A stretch of 64,000 bases of DNA, from positions 56,750,591 through 56,814,590 of the forward strand of contig OY997642.1 of the NCBI GenBank assembly GCA_963921795.1, read 5' to 3'. A model generated the notes under the pieces. The model saw nothing but the letters and a program-made list of their open reading frames with translations. It made no database searches and had not been told where the DNA came from. This document shows, piece by piece, positions 1 to 32,639 of the stretch (position 1 is its first letter; the number at the start of each line of letters is the position of its first letter). A program made the translations under genes and the position numbers. The stretch is from Nannobrachium achirus (taxonomy: Eukaryota > Chordata > Actinopteri > Myctophiformes > Myctophidae).

Positions 1-65
1 CCTCATCAACAACACCTGCTTCTACACAAAGAACGGACACAGCTTAGGTACGGGCGTTGCCACGT

Positions 66-270
66 TGATGTGTACACCGTCGCTGTTGGCCAGAAACCTT
101 GTGTCTCAAGCACAAACCTTGTGTACAAGCACACAACGCCTCGCACCGCGAGGCGTTGTGTGCTTGTAGATCGGCTGTTTTCACTAGTTTAAATCATTTT
201 TAAAATGATAAATTCAAAACGAACGGTTTTCGACATACAAGATTTTCACCCGACAACAACGAAAACTGTC
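66..270. mobile_element. Miniature inverted-repeat element with central hairpin (CGGGCAGAAACCT family)
   Basis: Begins near the variant GTTGGCCAGAAACCTTG and ends near AAGATTTTCACCCGACAAC, decayed inverted ends of a family seen also at 930-1135, 14725-14870, 22240-22520, 27570-27800, 32365-32632, 41108-41352 and 52235-52442. The centre (124-168) is a perfect 21-bp stem with loop ACC. Confidence 0.65.
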
Positions 271-395
271 GCTGGAGTAGCGGGAACGCCACCATCGCCC
301 CCTGCAATGTTGTGGCCCTCGGCTTGGTACCCTAGACATAATTCGGCCCTTGGGGAAAACTAATTGGGGAACCCTGCTCTACTCAGTAAAATAGA

Positions 396-450
396 TGATC
401 TACAAGCTCCAATCGCACCTCATTGTCACTCATTGTGAGCTTGTAGATCT
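396..450. repeat. Dispersed hairpin repeat copy
   Basis: Arms GATCTACAAGCTCCAAT and TTGTGAGCTTGTAGATC around a short loop. It follows the AT-rich end of a decayed repeat. Confidence 0.7.
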
Positions 451-636
451 GCTACCAGCCATTTTAGAACACTTTTGAAAGTGTTCCAAGACCAAGTGTG
501 TATGCCGGCTTTATGGATATTTAACAGATGAAAAGTAGTAACAAGACCTTGCGACTAAATAATAACTACATTGGATCAACTGGAACACATTGAGCCAGTT
601 CAATAGTTTTATATCCTCTGCTACTTTTCAGGATTC

Positions 637-709
637 AAAAGTAGCAGATCTACAAGCTCAAAACGTGTCTCCTCGTGCCGCGTTCAGAGCTTGTGGATCT
701 GCTACTTTT
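637..709. repeat. Dispersed hairpin repeat copy
   Basis: AAAAGTAGCAGATCTACAAG pairs with CTTGTGGATCTGCTACTTTT. The loop is about 25 bases and the stem runs past the core into the A/T-rich flanks. Confidence 0.8.
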
Positions 710-929
710 GATGCATTTGTGTGACGCTAGTATAGAGTTAGAATGGAGGAACGTTTTCTGTGCCGACAGTGAGAGAATATGGACAGTTTCTTCATTCATT
801 TCAGCGGTATCTACGTGCTATTTCAGTGGTTATTTTATTTTATTGTATTTTGCATTTATTTCTGTCCAACCAACCCCTTTTACCTGACTATAACATTTAG
901 CTTGGGAAACTGCAAGAGAAAACAATACA

Positions 930-1135
930 TTGCCGTCGGGCAGAAACCTCTCCATATTCAAGCTTAGTTTTTTCCAAACTAAATGAACTCCCTACTTGAT
1001 CATACTACAGCGTCGCACAAAAGCATCATTGGTAGCAGATCCACAAGCTTGTCGATCTGCCACGTTTGAATTTGAATCCCAAAAAGTAACAGTTTTGGGC
1101 ATGGGAGGTTTGCACCCGTCAGAGACAAATATCTA
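930..1135. mobile_element. Miniature element, CGGGCAGAAACCT family
   Basis: Inverted ends CGTCGGGCAGAAACCT and AGGTTTGCACCCGTC. The central hairpin is reduced (GTAGCAGATCCACAAGC ... TCGATCTGCCACG). Confidence 0.65.
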
Positions 1136-1566
1136 GCGTGCCATTTGCCTTTGCCCTCTGCAAAGCTGCCGTCGTGCGAACATTGAAACAGTGCAGTGCA
1201 CCCACCTACCTACCTACCTACCACCAGGGACCCACTTAATGTCATCCCACGCCCTGCGTGCCAGCGCTGCAGTGAAGACAGCGAGGCAGAGGGAATCTGG
1301 GACGGTGCAGGAGACTTTATGCAGTCGACTAAAAGACAACGTTTGAAAGTCATATTTGTTGTCTCCTCAACGCGACTCTTGTAGCTCAATTCTGGAAATT
1401 GGGGACCGTTCACGAGCAAACAATGTTGTTTCAAGCAGGGTTTGAATTTGGGCCGGGTACAGACTAGACAGACTATAGCAGTTGACGTTCATCTAATATC
1501 TTACTAAGTATAGTGTGTACTATTCTGGTTCAAATGAATATCCGTTGTTTATGAGGTCATGTGCTG

Positions 1567-1959
1567 TAGGGATGGGACGATGTGCAATGTTATCGTATAT
1601 CGTGATTAAAAAACACTCACGATAATCGTATCGTGGAGATTTCATTTATCGTGATATCGTCCTCCGTCATGCACTGGGTTCAATTCACCTTTTACTGTAT
1701 TTACTGAGCTGCATATCCGGTACCACTTAAACCCTCTATAGAATTGGTTAAAAGGTACTTATAATATACTTGATAAAAATAGCCGATCTACAAGCTCCCG
1801 ACGCGTCGCAACGTGGCACGTTGTGAGCTTGTAGATCTGCTGTTTTTTGGCAAGTGTTCCACCCAAGGATAATGGATTTTGATTATCGCAATAATATCGT
1901 AAATCGCAATTTCTTTTGTCACAATCGTGATATGAAATTGTCATATCGTCCCATCCCTA
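1567..1959. mobile_element. Non-autonomous hAT element (TAGGGATGGGACGAT family)
   Basis: Terminal inverted repeats TAGGGATGGGACGAT / ATCGTCCCATCCCTA. The 8-base flanks atgtgctg / atgtgctc match at 7 of 8, as expected of a hAT target duplication. The hairpin repeat lies at 1775-1848. Confidence 0.88.
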
Positions 1960-2228
1960 ATGTGCTCTCAATCAGCCAATCATCATAAGGTCACTTCTCC
2001 TAGCCGTCTATTTATTAGCCTCAGACCGTGGCAAGAATCCCACGGCTCTGTCGTCGCAGCAGCTTTCTTTCAATTTCCTGAAGTGCTTGAAGGTTTAATT
2101 TCTCCATGTTGGTTTGTAATAATGACGATCAAAACGATGAGGAGACCTTCATGTTGGATGGAGATGTGCTGTGGTAACGATAAGAGCTCCAAGTGCTGAC
2201 ATTTCTCTTTCTTTTATCTTTGTTTCAG

Positions 2229-24310
<22,082 letters not shown>

Positions 24311-24323
24311 CCCCGTGCACGCA

Positions 24324-24327
<4 letters not shown>

Positions 24328-24412
<85 letters not shown>
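24328..24412. repeat. (CA)n microsatellite in ranbp9 3' region
   Basis: An uninterrupted CA run just after the stop codon. Confidence 0.97.
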
Positions 24413-24414
<2 letters not shown>

Positions 24415-24550
24415 CACACGCACGTAGACACATAAGGTGCATACACACAGATTTGTAGCACTATACCTGTGAGGATATATAAAGGTTTTTAGGACGGCAT
24501 TGGAAATGGCTGAAAAAAACCTGATGACTAATTAAAAAAATATACAAGCT

Positions 24551-24945
24551 TTAACCCATTAAGACCGGGGACGTATCGGTGTCACATAACCACATTAACC
24601 ATTGTTTTTTATACTTTGGCTGTTCAGAAATAGCAGAAAAATGGCAGATCTACAAGCTCATAGAGCAGCCTGCAAATCGAAGCCCTCCGGATTTTGAAGG
24701 CTCTTTCATAGCTGGCTTCTTGGGGTTGGGAGCCCCATAGAGCTTGTAGATCCGCTATTTTTGGAAAAAATTGAAAACGTTGTGTATGTATTATTTTAAA
24801 TGCTTCTCAATAAATTGAGATGGGGGCCCGAGGTCAAATGGATATAATTCTAGGGGTCCTTGACATTTAAAAACTTTTGAGCACCACAGAAAACCATTAG
24901 AATTTAGAAGACATTTTAGGTATTTTTCATGTCTTAATGGGTTAC
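24551..24945. mobile_element. TTAA-type element with an expanded-loop hairpin
   Basis: TTAACCCATTAAGACC ... GGTCTTAATGGGTT-like ends (the right site is mutated to TTAC). The hairpin at about 24630-24765 has the usual arms but a loop of about 80 bases. Confidence 0.65.
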
Positions 24946-25429
24946 AAAAAGCTGTATTAAGATTACTAAATAAATAAAAAATAGCAGCTCTAAAAGCTTT
25001 GTAGATTGTTTATTTTCCCAGTGTGCAACACTGGTGCGGAACTAAACGAGGCATAGCTCCAACAGCTAAACATAAACCTCTTAAAATGTCTCATCCCAAC
25101 CCTAACCTGAAACTAAGCCCAACTCAATACATATTATATATTTAAATAAGCCCAAATATAATATTTATATTTTAAAATCGTGAAAAGAACCATTTCTCTT
25201 GGAAGGTCTGTGAAAATTGTCCTCTTCTCTCCACTATATTTGTGGGGATATTTGTAGTACAAGCACGCACACATAACACACGCTCATACCCTCCTTTTCT
25301 TTTTTCTTTTTATCATAAAATGTATTTAGTTCAAGCAGGAACATACAAAAGGATAAAAGTGATTAATAAGCCAACAACAGTAGTTACAACAAACCAGTCA
25401 CTGTTACAATAAAAAAAAAAAGTAGCATC

Positions 25430-26250
25430 AGCTTAGCTGGGAAGTCTTGAAGAAGCGTCCGCTGCGGCTGTTCTCATTGCGGACCAGGTTCTCGTCGTCG
25501 TAAGACACCTCGAAGGCCGCGTCGTCCTCCTTCAGCAAACCCACGTCGCCTTCGGGCTGCTCTCTTCGTGTTCCTCAGCCTTTTCTTCTGGAACTCCTGG
25601 AAGCTTTCACAGGTGACTGAACCGAACAAACTGCTTTGTCACTGTGGATGGCGTTGGGAGGCGTGATTGTTCTTGTAGTTGAAACACAACGGTGGTTTCT
25701 CGAATCACTGGTCTTGGTTCGAGTCCAGGGGCAGGAATTATAAATTATTTGAAAGTGAGCCTTGACCTCCTCCAGTCACATCCTGGAGGCTCTGCGGACA
25801 GACAGACAGACAGACTGACTGACTCCCAGGGTCGGGCTGTGACGCAGCGTCAGAGAGACCCACGGTCTGTTAACAGACGATCTTGCAACTCTTGCAGCCC
25901 AACCAGTCTTTCCCTTTACCTGAACCTCAAAGTAAAACTTCCCTGACCCAAACACTTCCTTTGACAACACTTTGTGATATTTAAATCTCTTTATAGTATC
26001 AGGAACGTTCTGAGGCGTTGCTCCAAGCTTCACTGCTTTCCCTTCCGGGGACACGATGAGGTTACAGCGTGCAGTGTGTGTGTGAGTCAAGGGTCACATC
26101 CCCTGCAAAAACCTTCAGCCTTTGCAGGAGAGCTGCACAGCTTCTCACACAGGTGGGATCAGGCAGATTGAAGTCCTCATTTAGCAGAGTAGACAAGGCG
26201 ATTGTGATCAAGACCATGTTGATGCTCCAAGTCAAGACCTGATACAGGAG
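25430..26250 (-). pseudogene. Decayed PRY/SPRY (B30.2) gene fragment, TRIM- or NLR-like
   Basis: Read on the - strand, 26110-25870 encodes FAGDVTLD, CNLIVSPEGKAVKLG, NVPDTIKRFKYHKVL and GSGKFYFEVQVKGKTGW. These are the PRY and first SPRY strands of teleost TRIM or NLR-B30.2 proteins. The frame then breaks. Upstream (26250-26110) VLTWSINMVLI...LLNEDFNLPD may be the preceding linker. Downstream, 25560-25430 encodes GDVGLLKEDDAAFEVSYDDE and a stop, whose parent I do not recognise; it may be unrelated. Frame shifts and stops argue against a working gene, and no RING or NACHT part was seen. Confidence 0.6.
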
Positions 26251-26689
26251 CAGTTAACGTGTGGCCCCTGTGGCATGCAGCTCTCAGGTGAGGCTCCGGG
26301 TGGGCCTTCCCACTAGTGTTGATTACCTTGACTATGACGGATAATGTTTGTCCACTACCTTTTTGTCACTAACAAACGAAACATGAACTAAATAAAAACT
26401 AAGCTACTAAATATTGACAATTTCGTCCAAAAAATAAATAAAAACTAGCCTGTGTTGCGCTCTGAAAGTAGCCAATCTACCGGCTATTTTCAGCATATAA
26501 CCAAATTTAAAATCGGCAATGTGTCACCATCAAGGCACTGTCGAAATACATTTAGTCGACTAAAACAAATGCTTTTCAGACTAAAATTGTGACTAAAACT
26601 CCATAAAGAAAAGAGATTAGATCTGCTGTTTTCACTATTTTGGGTCCTGGGCAAATGCCTTAGTCTCTCTTTTGGGTCACAAGCTAAAA

Positions 26690-27265
26690 GGTTCCCGTCG
26701 CCATCTCCAGCCTCTTAGCAGAGGAGGCAGCCAGGTTGCTGCTGCGCCTCCCGTTAGAAAACCTACTCCTGGTCTTCGAGCCTCCTCTTTTGAAGTCCCA
26801 GAGAAATCCGCTTCTTGCGAGGGCGTCCTTTCTGGGACGAGCGTTGTGGGCAGAAGTTCTGGCTCAGCACTGGATTCACCAAGGAACATGCGGTACGCGG
26901 TAGGCCTGGTTCGAGCCTCCCGTTTTTTGAAGTCTCAGAGAAATCCGTTTCTTGCGAGAGGGAGTTCTTTCTGGGACGGGTGTTGTGGGCAGAAGCTCTG
27001 GCTCTGCACTGTTTCACCAGAGAACATAGTAGTCTGTAGGCCTCCTGCTTGATCTCCTTCAGCCACGCCATTGTGGACCCTGTCCATCTCGGACATGACG
27101 TCGCCCGGCTTCTGCTTCGTGGTGATTCTGAATTTTTTGGTAGTAAAAACGTAGAGATTTTTTGGTAGTAAAACGTTTTATTTTTTCAGATTTTTAAGAT
27201 TTTCAGCCACGCCATTGTGGACCCTGTCCATCTCGGACATAACGTCGCCCGGCTTCTGCATCGTC
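26690..27265. repeat. Tandem and direct repeats next to the B30.2 fragment
   Basis: Two units of about 135 bases (26779-26912, 26913-27050) share CAGAGAAATCCG, CTTGCGAG, TTCTTTCTGGGACG and GTTGTGGGCAGAAG. A 60-base block starting CAGCCACGCCATTGTGGACC occurs at 27060 and again at 27207. They may be multiplied pieces of a coding exon on the - strand. Confidence 0.65.
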
Positions 27266-27334
27266 GTCCTGGAGATTTTTTGTGTGGCTTCCAGAAAAGC
27301 CACGATGGATTAAAACGTTTTATTTTTTACGATT

Positions 27335-27540
27335 TTTTTTGTTGGCCTTTTACTGCCTCTATTGATATATTACAGTAGATTATTGATATATTACAGTAGA
27401 TTGACAGGAAATGAGGGGGGAGAGAGAGAGGTGGGGCTGGTGACACGCTTCCAAAGGTCGTGGGGAATCGAACCTGTGACGCGGTCAGGCTTGGGTGCAG
27501 CAGCCTAGGTGCCCGTACCGCTACGCCAGCGGTCCAGGGC
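27335..27540 (-). mobile_element. tRNA-derived SINE
   Basis: On the - strand the head has a tRNA-like A box (GGCGTAGCGGTACGG) and B box (GGTTCGATTCC). It is followed by a CT-rich body, CATTTCCTGTCA and an AATAGAGGCAGTAAAAGGCC tail, the layout of widespread teleost SINEs. Confidence 0.75.
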
Positions 27541-27569
27541 CACAGATTAAATGTTTGGTTAAACAACTC

Positions 27570-27800
27570 TGTTGCTCTTTGTTCCCCCTGAGTCTCAAAA
27601 ACAACAATGTGTACGTTCTTTCGCAAGTAAAGCCCTGCTTCATCGTACAAGGCCGTCGCACAAAAGTAGTGAAAACCGCGAGGCGTTGTGTGCTTGTAGA
27701 TCGGCTGTTTTCACTAGTTTAAATCATTTTTAAAAATGAAAAATGCAAAACGAACGGTTTTGGACATACAAGGTTTTCACCCGACAACGACGATCTCCAT
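27570..27800. mobile_element. Element of the CGGGCAGAAACCT family with half a hairpin
   Basis: The right portion matches 150-270 closely (CACTAGTTTAAATCATTTTT; ACGAACGGTTTTGGACATAC). The left hairpin arm is lost while the right arm (GGCGTTGTGTGCTTGTAG) is kept. Confidence 0.6.
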
Positions 27801-28093
27801 AGTCTGTGCTGACTCATGCTGCTCTGCCACGTTTGTGCTGAGTCACTGTGAGTTCGTCAGTAGTGAAGGAGGAATGTGTGTACATCACGCGGTCAGGAGG
27901 TCATCTAATGGAATGGACGGAGACTCGCCTCAGATGTTCTCCACTTAACGTCGTAATCCGGGGTCAGCCCAGATCACATCAGCACTTCTGGAGTCCTTGG
28001 AAGCGATTATAGGGGGTCCCCAGCAAACTCGGTTAATAGAGCATCACAATCAGTTTGTATTATAATAATTATGAGGACATGGACATTTGAACC

Positions 28094-28224
<131 letters not shown>

Positions 28225-28724
28225 CCCTGTACACACTGGAAGCGTGACAAATTAAAAGATGAGAAAATGCTTTGGCGGATATTTCACCATCAAACTTAGT
28301 TGGTTTGGGTGATGAATGATTCATTCAACCAGGTTGGAGCTTTCAATTCACGGTAAAAAAAATGTAATCGGACAATAAATGGGACGTAGGGACTGTTTGG
28401 TCCGCTTTTAACTCTTTGGGAACCGCTTTCGGGATCGCGGCTGCACCCGTCTCTTCTGGGGACACCTCGAGTTGGAACCACTACTTGCAGTTGCAGCCCC
28501 CATGGTGTGAAGTGGCTGTGTGTGCACGCCCCCCTAGACCCATACAATTGGGGAAAAACAAAACCCAGCATGAAGGGATCTGTCAGTTGTATCCAGCAGC
28601 TGGCTTGCAGTCTTCACCTGTTTGTCTTTGATCTTCGAAGTACTTTATTGCTGCTTAATGTTGGCGTTCTTTAGCATTTAGAATGTACTCGGACAAAGGA
28701 CCTTTTTAAAGCTTGAGTAAAGCT

Positions 28725-28938
28725 GGTTGCACACTGCAGCGTTTTTCGGACCGAATATCGGAGTGAATTTCGGAGAACACAAATAAAAAAATCAACCTCA
28801 CGTTATGTCAGTCACGTTTGCACACTGCCGCCCGTTTCGCGCACCACTCAGTCCCTTGCTCTCTCTATCTCCCTCTCTCTCCTTGCCCTGAAAAACGCAT
28901 TTCGCAACGAAAAACGCAGCAGTGTGCAACCACCTTTA
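28725..28938. mobile_element. Inverted-repeat miniature element (GGTTGCACACTGC)
   Basis: GCTGGTTGCACACTGCAGCG pairs with CGCAGCAGTGTGCAACCACC. It is flanked by TAA and TTA, as in PIF/Harbinger insertions. Confidence 0.65.
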
Positions 28939-29214
28939 GCCTTGGGTTGTGCGTTGGTGTGGCGCAGCGAAAACATCAGGTCCACATCCCACAAGCTCGC
29001 AAGGTGTGATCTTGTAGGGTGTCGTGACGATTCTGTCTACTAACAGTGCATTTGGCTTCATGCTAAATCTCATTATAAGCACTACAAAAGGGTAAATCTC
29101 AAACTCGTTCAAAGCCAAATATTACATCTATAAAACTCAATCAACGTAAATGTTAACTAATTGTTCTGCTATTTTCAGGAACAGCGTTAACTCTCCGACC
29201 CCAACCCTTAATCC

Positions 29215-29490
29215 ATTTAGGCCTAGAATTATTGAATGCTTTATCTGTTGAAAACATAGCAGACATGCAAGCAGACATGCAAGCTCACAGCGCGGCACTC
29301 GGTGCGAGCTTGTAGATCATTTGTGCAAATCTCTGAATATCTCATTTTTAAGTGAACATTTGTAACTCGAATATTTGCTTCTGGGGGGTCCCTGATACAA
29401 AATATTTTGAGACGGGGGTCGGCGGCCAAATACATATAATTCTAACCGTCCTTCAAAAAAGGATTTAGAAGACACTTATAGAATTGGGTC
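29215..29490. repeat. Decayed TTAA-type composite with hairpin
   Basis: Shares ATCCATTTAGGCCTAGAATT and AGACACTTATAGAATTGGGT with the 21506 and 62508 elements. The hairpin at 29262-29322 has a partly duplicated left arm. Confidence 0.55.
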
Positions 29491-29667
29491 AAAATTAACT
29501 AATTTAAATCTAAATCCAACCTCTAAACTAAAGGCCTAATCCTAAATCTGAATCTTTTCAAAGCCTGAAGTCTAAAATCCTATTTATTTTTTATTATTAT
29601 AAAACGCAAACATTTTTGTCGAGAACCAAGAAAATTATCCTCACATGTATAGTACCACAAGTGCGTG

Positions 29668-29685
29668 CACACACACACACACACA

Positions 29686-29728
<43 letters not shown>
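29668..29728. repeat. (CA)n microsatellite
   Basis: A CA run with one AAAA interruption. Confidence 0.95.
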
Positions 29729-30035
29729 CTTCCCTATCCATTTGTACATGGCTAGTGTTCACGCATCGGCCCATCGCCTGCACCATTCTGGTAGACAGTA
29801 GGGGGGAGGAGGGGGGCTAGCCAAGAGTAGCCATCTTGAAAATCCTCTTTAGACGAAACAAAGAGAGAAAAAAACACACCCGTCCTGCTCTGGACATTTC
29901 AGGACAGAAGACTGATCCAGGGACGGACAAAAAAAGAGATATATAAATATATTGATGCTTTTTGTGGTCCTCCCCGTTAATCTAATCAAGCTGCACACTT
30001 ACACCCATCCAGAGGAGAAAGTGGAATGCTTAAGG

Positions 30036-30480
30036 CAGGGAGGGGTCTTCAACAGGGGGTCCGGGACCCCTGGGCCGGGGGTCCTCAGAGTTACTACAGG
30101 GGGTCCTCCAAATCTTTCAGTGATAGATATATTAACCACTTGAACCCTGGTGTCCATATTTGGAGAAGTTTAGCGAAAAAATAGCCGATCTACAAGCTCA
30201 CAACGTCTCGCGCTGCGAGGCGTTGTGAGCTTGTAGATCGGCTATTTTTGGCAAAGTGGTTTGATGTAGAGGGGAAAAAGAGCAGACTAAGATTTATTAG
30301 GTAATGGTGGCTCAAGTGGTTAAATATCTTAGAACAAATTGACATGATTCCAAAATACACTGATGATTGTGCTGTCAAACAATGGAACTATATGGAATCT
30401 ACAAACGGGTTGTGGGGGTTCCCTGCTTCATCTCTCTTTCAACTAAGGGGTCCTTGGCCTGAAAACGTTGAAGACCCCTG
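30036..30480. mobile_element. hAT element with nested TTAA element
   Basis: CAGGGAGGGGTCTTCAAC ... GTTGAAGACCCCTG. The 8-base flanks GCTTAAGG / GCCTAAGG match at 7 of 8. Confidence 0.85.
30132..30323. mobile_element. Compact TTAA-flanked element built around the hairpin
   Basis: TTAACCACTTGA ... TCAAGTGGTTAA, 192 bases. The hairpin at 30176-30249 is its centre and is almost perfectly self-complementary. This is the cleanest example of the core in a miniature element. Confidence 0.85.
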
Positions 30481-30525
30481 GCCTAAGGAATATAGGAAAG
30501 TGGGTGGGGGGTTGGGGTTTATCAC

Positions 30526-30710
30526 AGTGGTTCTCAAAGTGGGGTCCGGGGATCCTCCATGGGTCCTTGATGGGGTTCCCAGCGGGGCATGCAAAAAAGT
30601 TCACGATGGCATCAACATCAGAACTACTTTACCCATGTATACATTGGTTATTTGAACATTGCAAATTCAGGTTCCACGATCAAAAATACATTTGGGGTCC
30701 TTTCAAAAAC

Positions 30711-30744
<34 letters not shown>

Positions 30745-31690
30745 CCATCCTGGACAAACGTACATGTGTGTCCCTTCGGACCAGCCATCCCTGTCTCACT
30801 CGCCAAGGCTTGACGAGTTCGCACCGCACTCTTCATCTGAAGGACCCTCCCAATTTTTTTTAATTCAAGGACACTCGGTTTGCTACAAATTGGACCACAA
30901 GCATCCATAAATCTTGAGAGTTACGGACCGGTAAGGGTCCATTTGGTTCCTATCTAAATCCTACTTTTTTTTGGCTGGAAACTAGGGATGGGACGATTAT
31001 CGTGATAAAAAAAAAAAACATTCACAATAATTGTGGAGATTTAAATTGATCGTGAAATCATCCTCCGTCAGTCCGTCACTTACTGGGATCAATTCACCTT
31101 TAATTTGCCGAGCTGCATATCCGGTAGTACCATTTAAACCCTCCCCTATAATGGGTAAAACGGACCTGGAAGTGACGTACTTGATAACGGTGTCTAGCCG
31201 ACGCAGTCATCTCGACACTGGTCTCGCCGATGCAGTCATCTCGACACTGGTGCCTCGCTGACGCAGTCATCTCGACACTGGTGTCTCGCCGACGCAGCCG
31301 AGCAAACTTTCCAGGTGCCTCCATGTTGTGTGTGTTCCTTGGGGAGAAATAATCTTCTAGTAGTTTGACTTGTTGTCGCTGCCTTCTCCTTTTCCACGCG
31401 GCCGTTTCCCAGGATCAATAAATAACAAAGATCACTGTCTACCAAATCTCTGTGCCGAAAAACAGTTGATCTACAAGTTAGCGACGCGTTGTTTTGTGGC
31501 AAATGTACCCGCCCCAGGATAAAGCATGTTGGGGATAATATGATTATCGCGATAATATCGGTAAATCGTAAATTTCTTTGGTCGCAACAATCGTGACATG
31601 AAATATCGTATAATATCACATCGTCCCATCCCTACTGGAAACCACCCTCAAGGACCCCTGGGCCAGGGACCCCCACTTTGAGAACCCCCC
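30526..31690. mobile_element. hAT-like element split by another hAT
   Basis: CAGTGGTTCTCAAAGTGGGG ... CCCCCACTTTGAGAAC. Split by 30983-31634. The right end runs into a C tract. Confidence 0.65.
30983..31634. mobile_element. hAT element with perfect target duplication and internal tandem repeat
   Basis: TAGGGATGGGACGATTATCG ... CATCGTCCCATCCCTA flanked by CTGGAAAC on both sides. At 31195-31305 the unit GCAGTCATCTCGACACTGG recurs in a roughly 30-base register. Only part of the hairpin remains (31460-31490). Confidence 0.92.
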
Positions 31691-31832
31691 CCCCCCCCCC
31701 TCTCCCCTGGCTCAGAAGCAACCTCACTTCATCTGAAGCACTGCAAACATCCCTCCCTGCCCATGACCTAAACTCTCGGCACGTTGGTTTTGGGGGCGCA
31801 AAACAAAGGCATCTAAAATTGAACCCCTGGAC

Positions 31833-31835
<3 letters not shown>

Positions 31836-31864
<29 letters not shown>
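31836..31864. repeat. Poly(C) tract
   Basis: An almost pure run of C, with another at 31686-31700. Both mark a region prone to assembly error. Confidence 0.95.
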
Positions 31865-31865
<1 letters not shown>

Positions 31866-32364
31866 CCCCCAAAATAACGGACTTCTGTACGTCAGGTGGA
31901 GACTGACGGTGTAGTCGGTCAATCGGAAACGCATCTGGACTCCTTTAAGAGGAAACCGACCGGAGAGAGAATCTTGACCGAATCTGGACTTTAAAACAAC
32001 CCTTTTATTTTACTTTATTTTTTTCTTCGTTGTCTCTACCCTCTTGTTTTTAATCTTGTTTAAATGTTTGTAGCGGGGGAGGGGGAGGGTTTACCTGGAT
32101 CTCGTTTCCTGCTTTTCTTTTGTTTTTAAGGTTTATAGTTTTTTTTTCTCCCTGGATTAATGGCATGGTGCAGATTATTATTATAATTATTATAATTATT
32201 GTTGTTATTGTTAACTTTGCATTCACAGTATATTTGTTGAGCGCCAGCAAAGAAGTGAAAGTTCCACCCATTACATTATTAATAATAAAAATAAATAAAG
32301 GTCCCAAACCCACCCAATTCATGCAACCGGCCAACATGTCTACATGTTAACGTTTGTAAATCGT

Positions 32365-32632
32365 CGTCGTCGGGTGGAAACCTTGTATGTCCAAAAGCGT
32401 TTGTTTTGTATTTATCATATAAAAAACTAACTAAACTAGTGAAAACAGCCGATCTACAAGCTCACAACGCCTCGCACCGCGAGGCGTTCGAGGCGTTGTG
32501 AGCTTGTAGATCTGCTGTTTTCACTACTTTTGTGCGACGGCCTTGTATGATGAAGCAGTGCTTTGCTTTGCGAAAAAAAAATTACAAATTTGAACCTTGG
32601 AGATACAAGGTTTCTGCCCGACCGTGACGATA
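32365..32632. mobile_element. Well-preserved element of the CGGGCAGAAACCT family
   Basis: Ends CGTCGTCGGGTGGAAACCTT / AAGGTTTCTGCCCGACCGTG. The hairpin at 32437-32526 has the extended stem TAGTGAAAACAG / CTGTTTTCACTA and a duplicated GAGGCGTT in its right arm. Confidence 0.8.
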
Positions 32633-32639
32633 TGAATTT

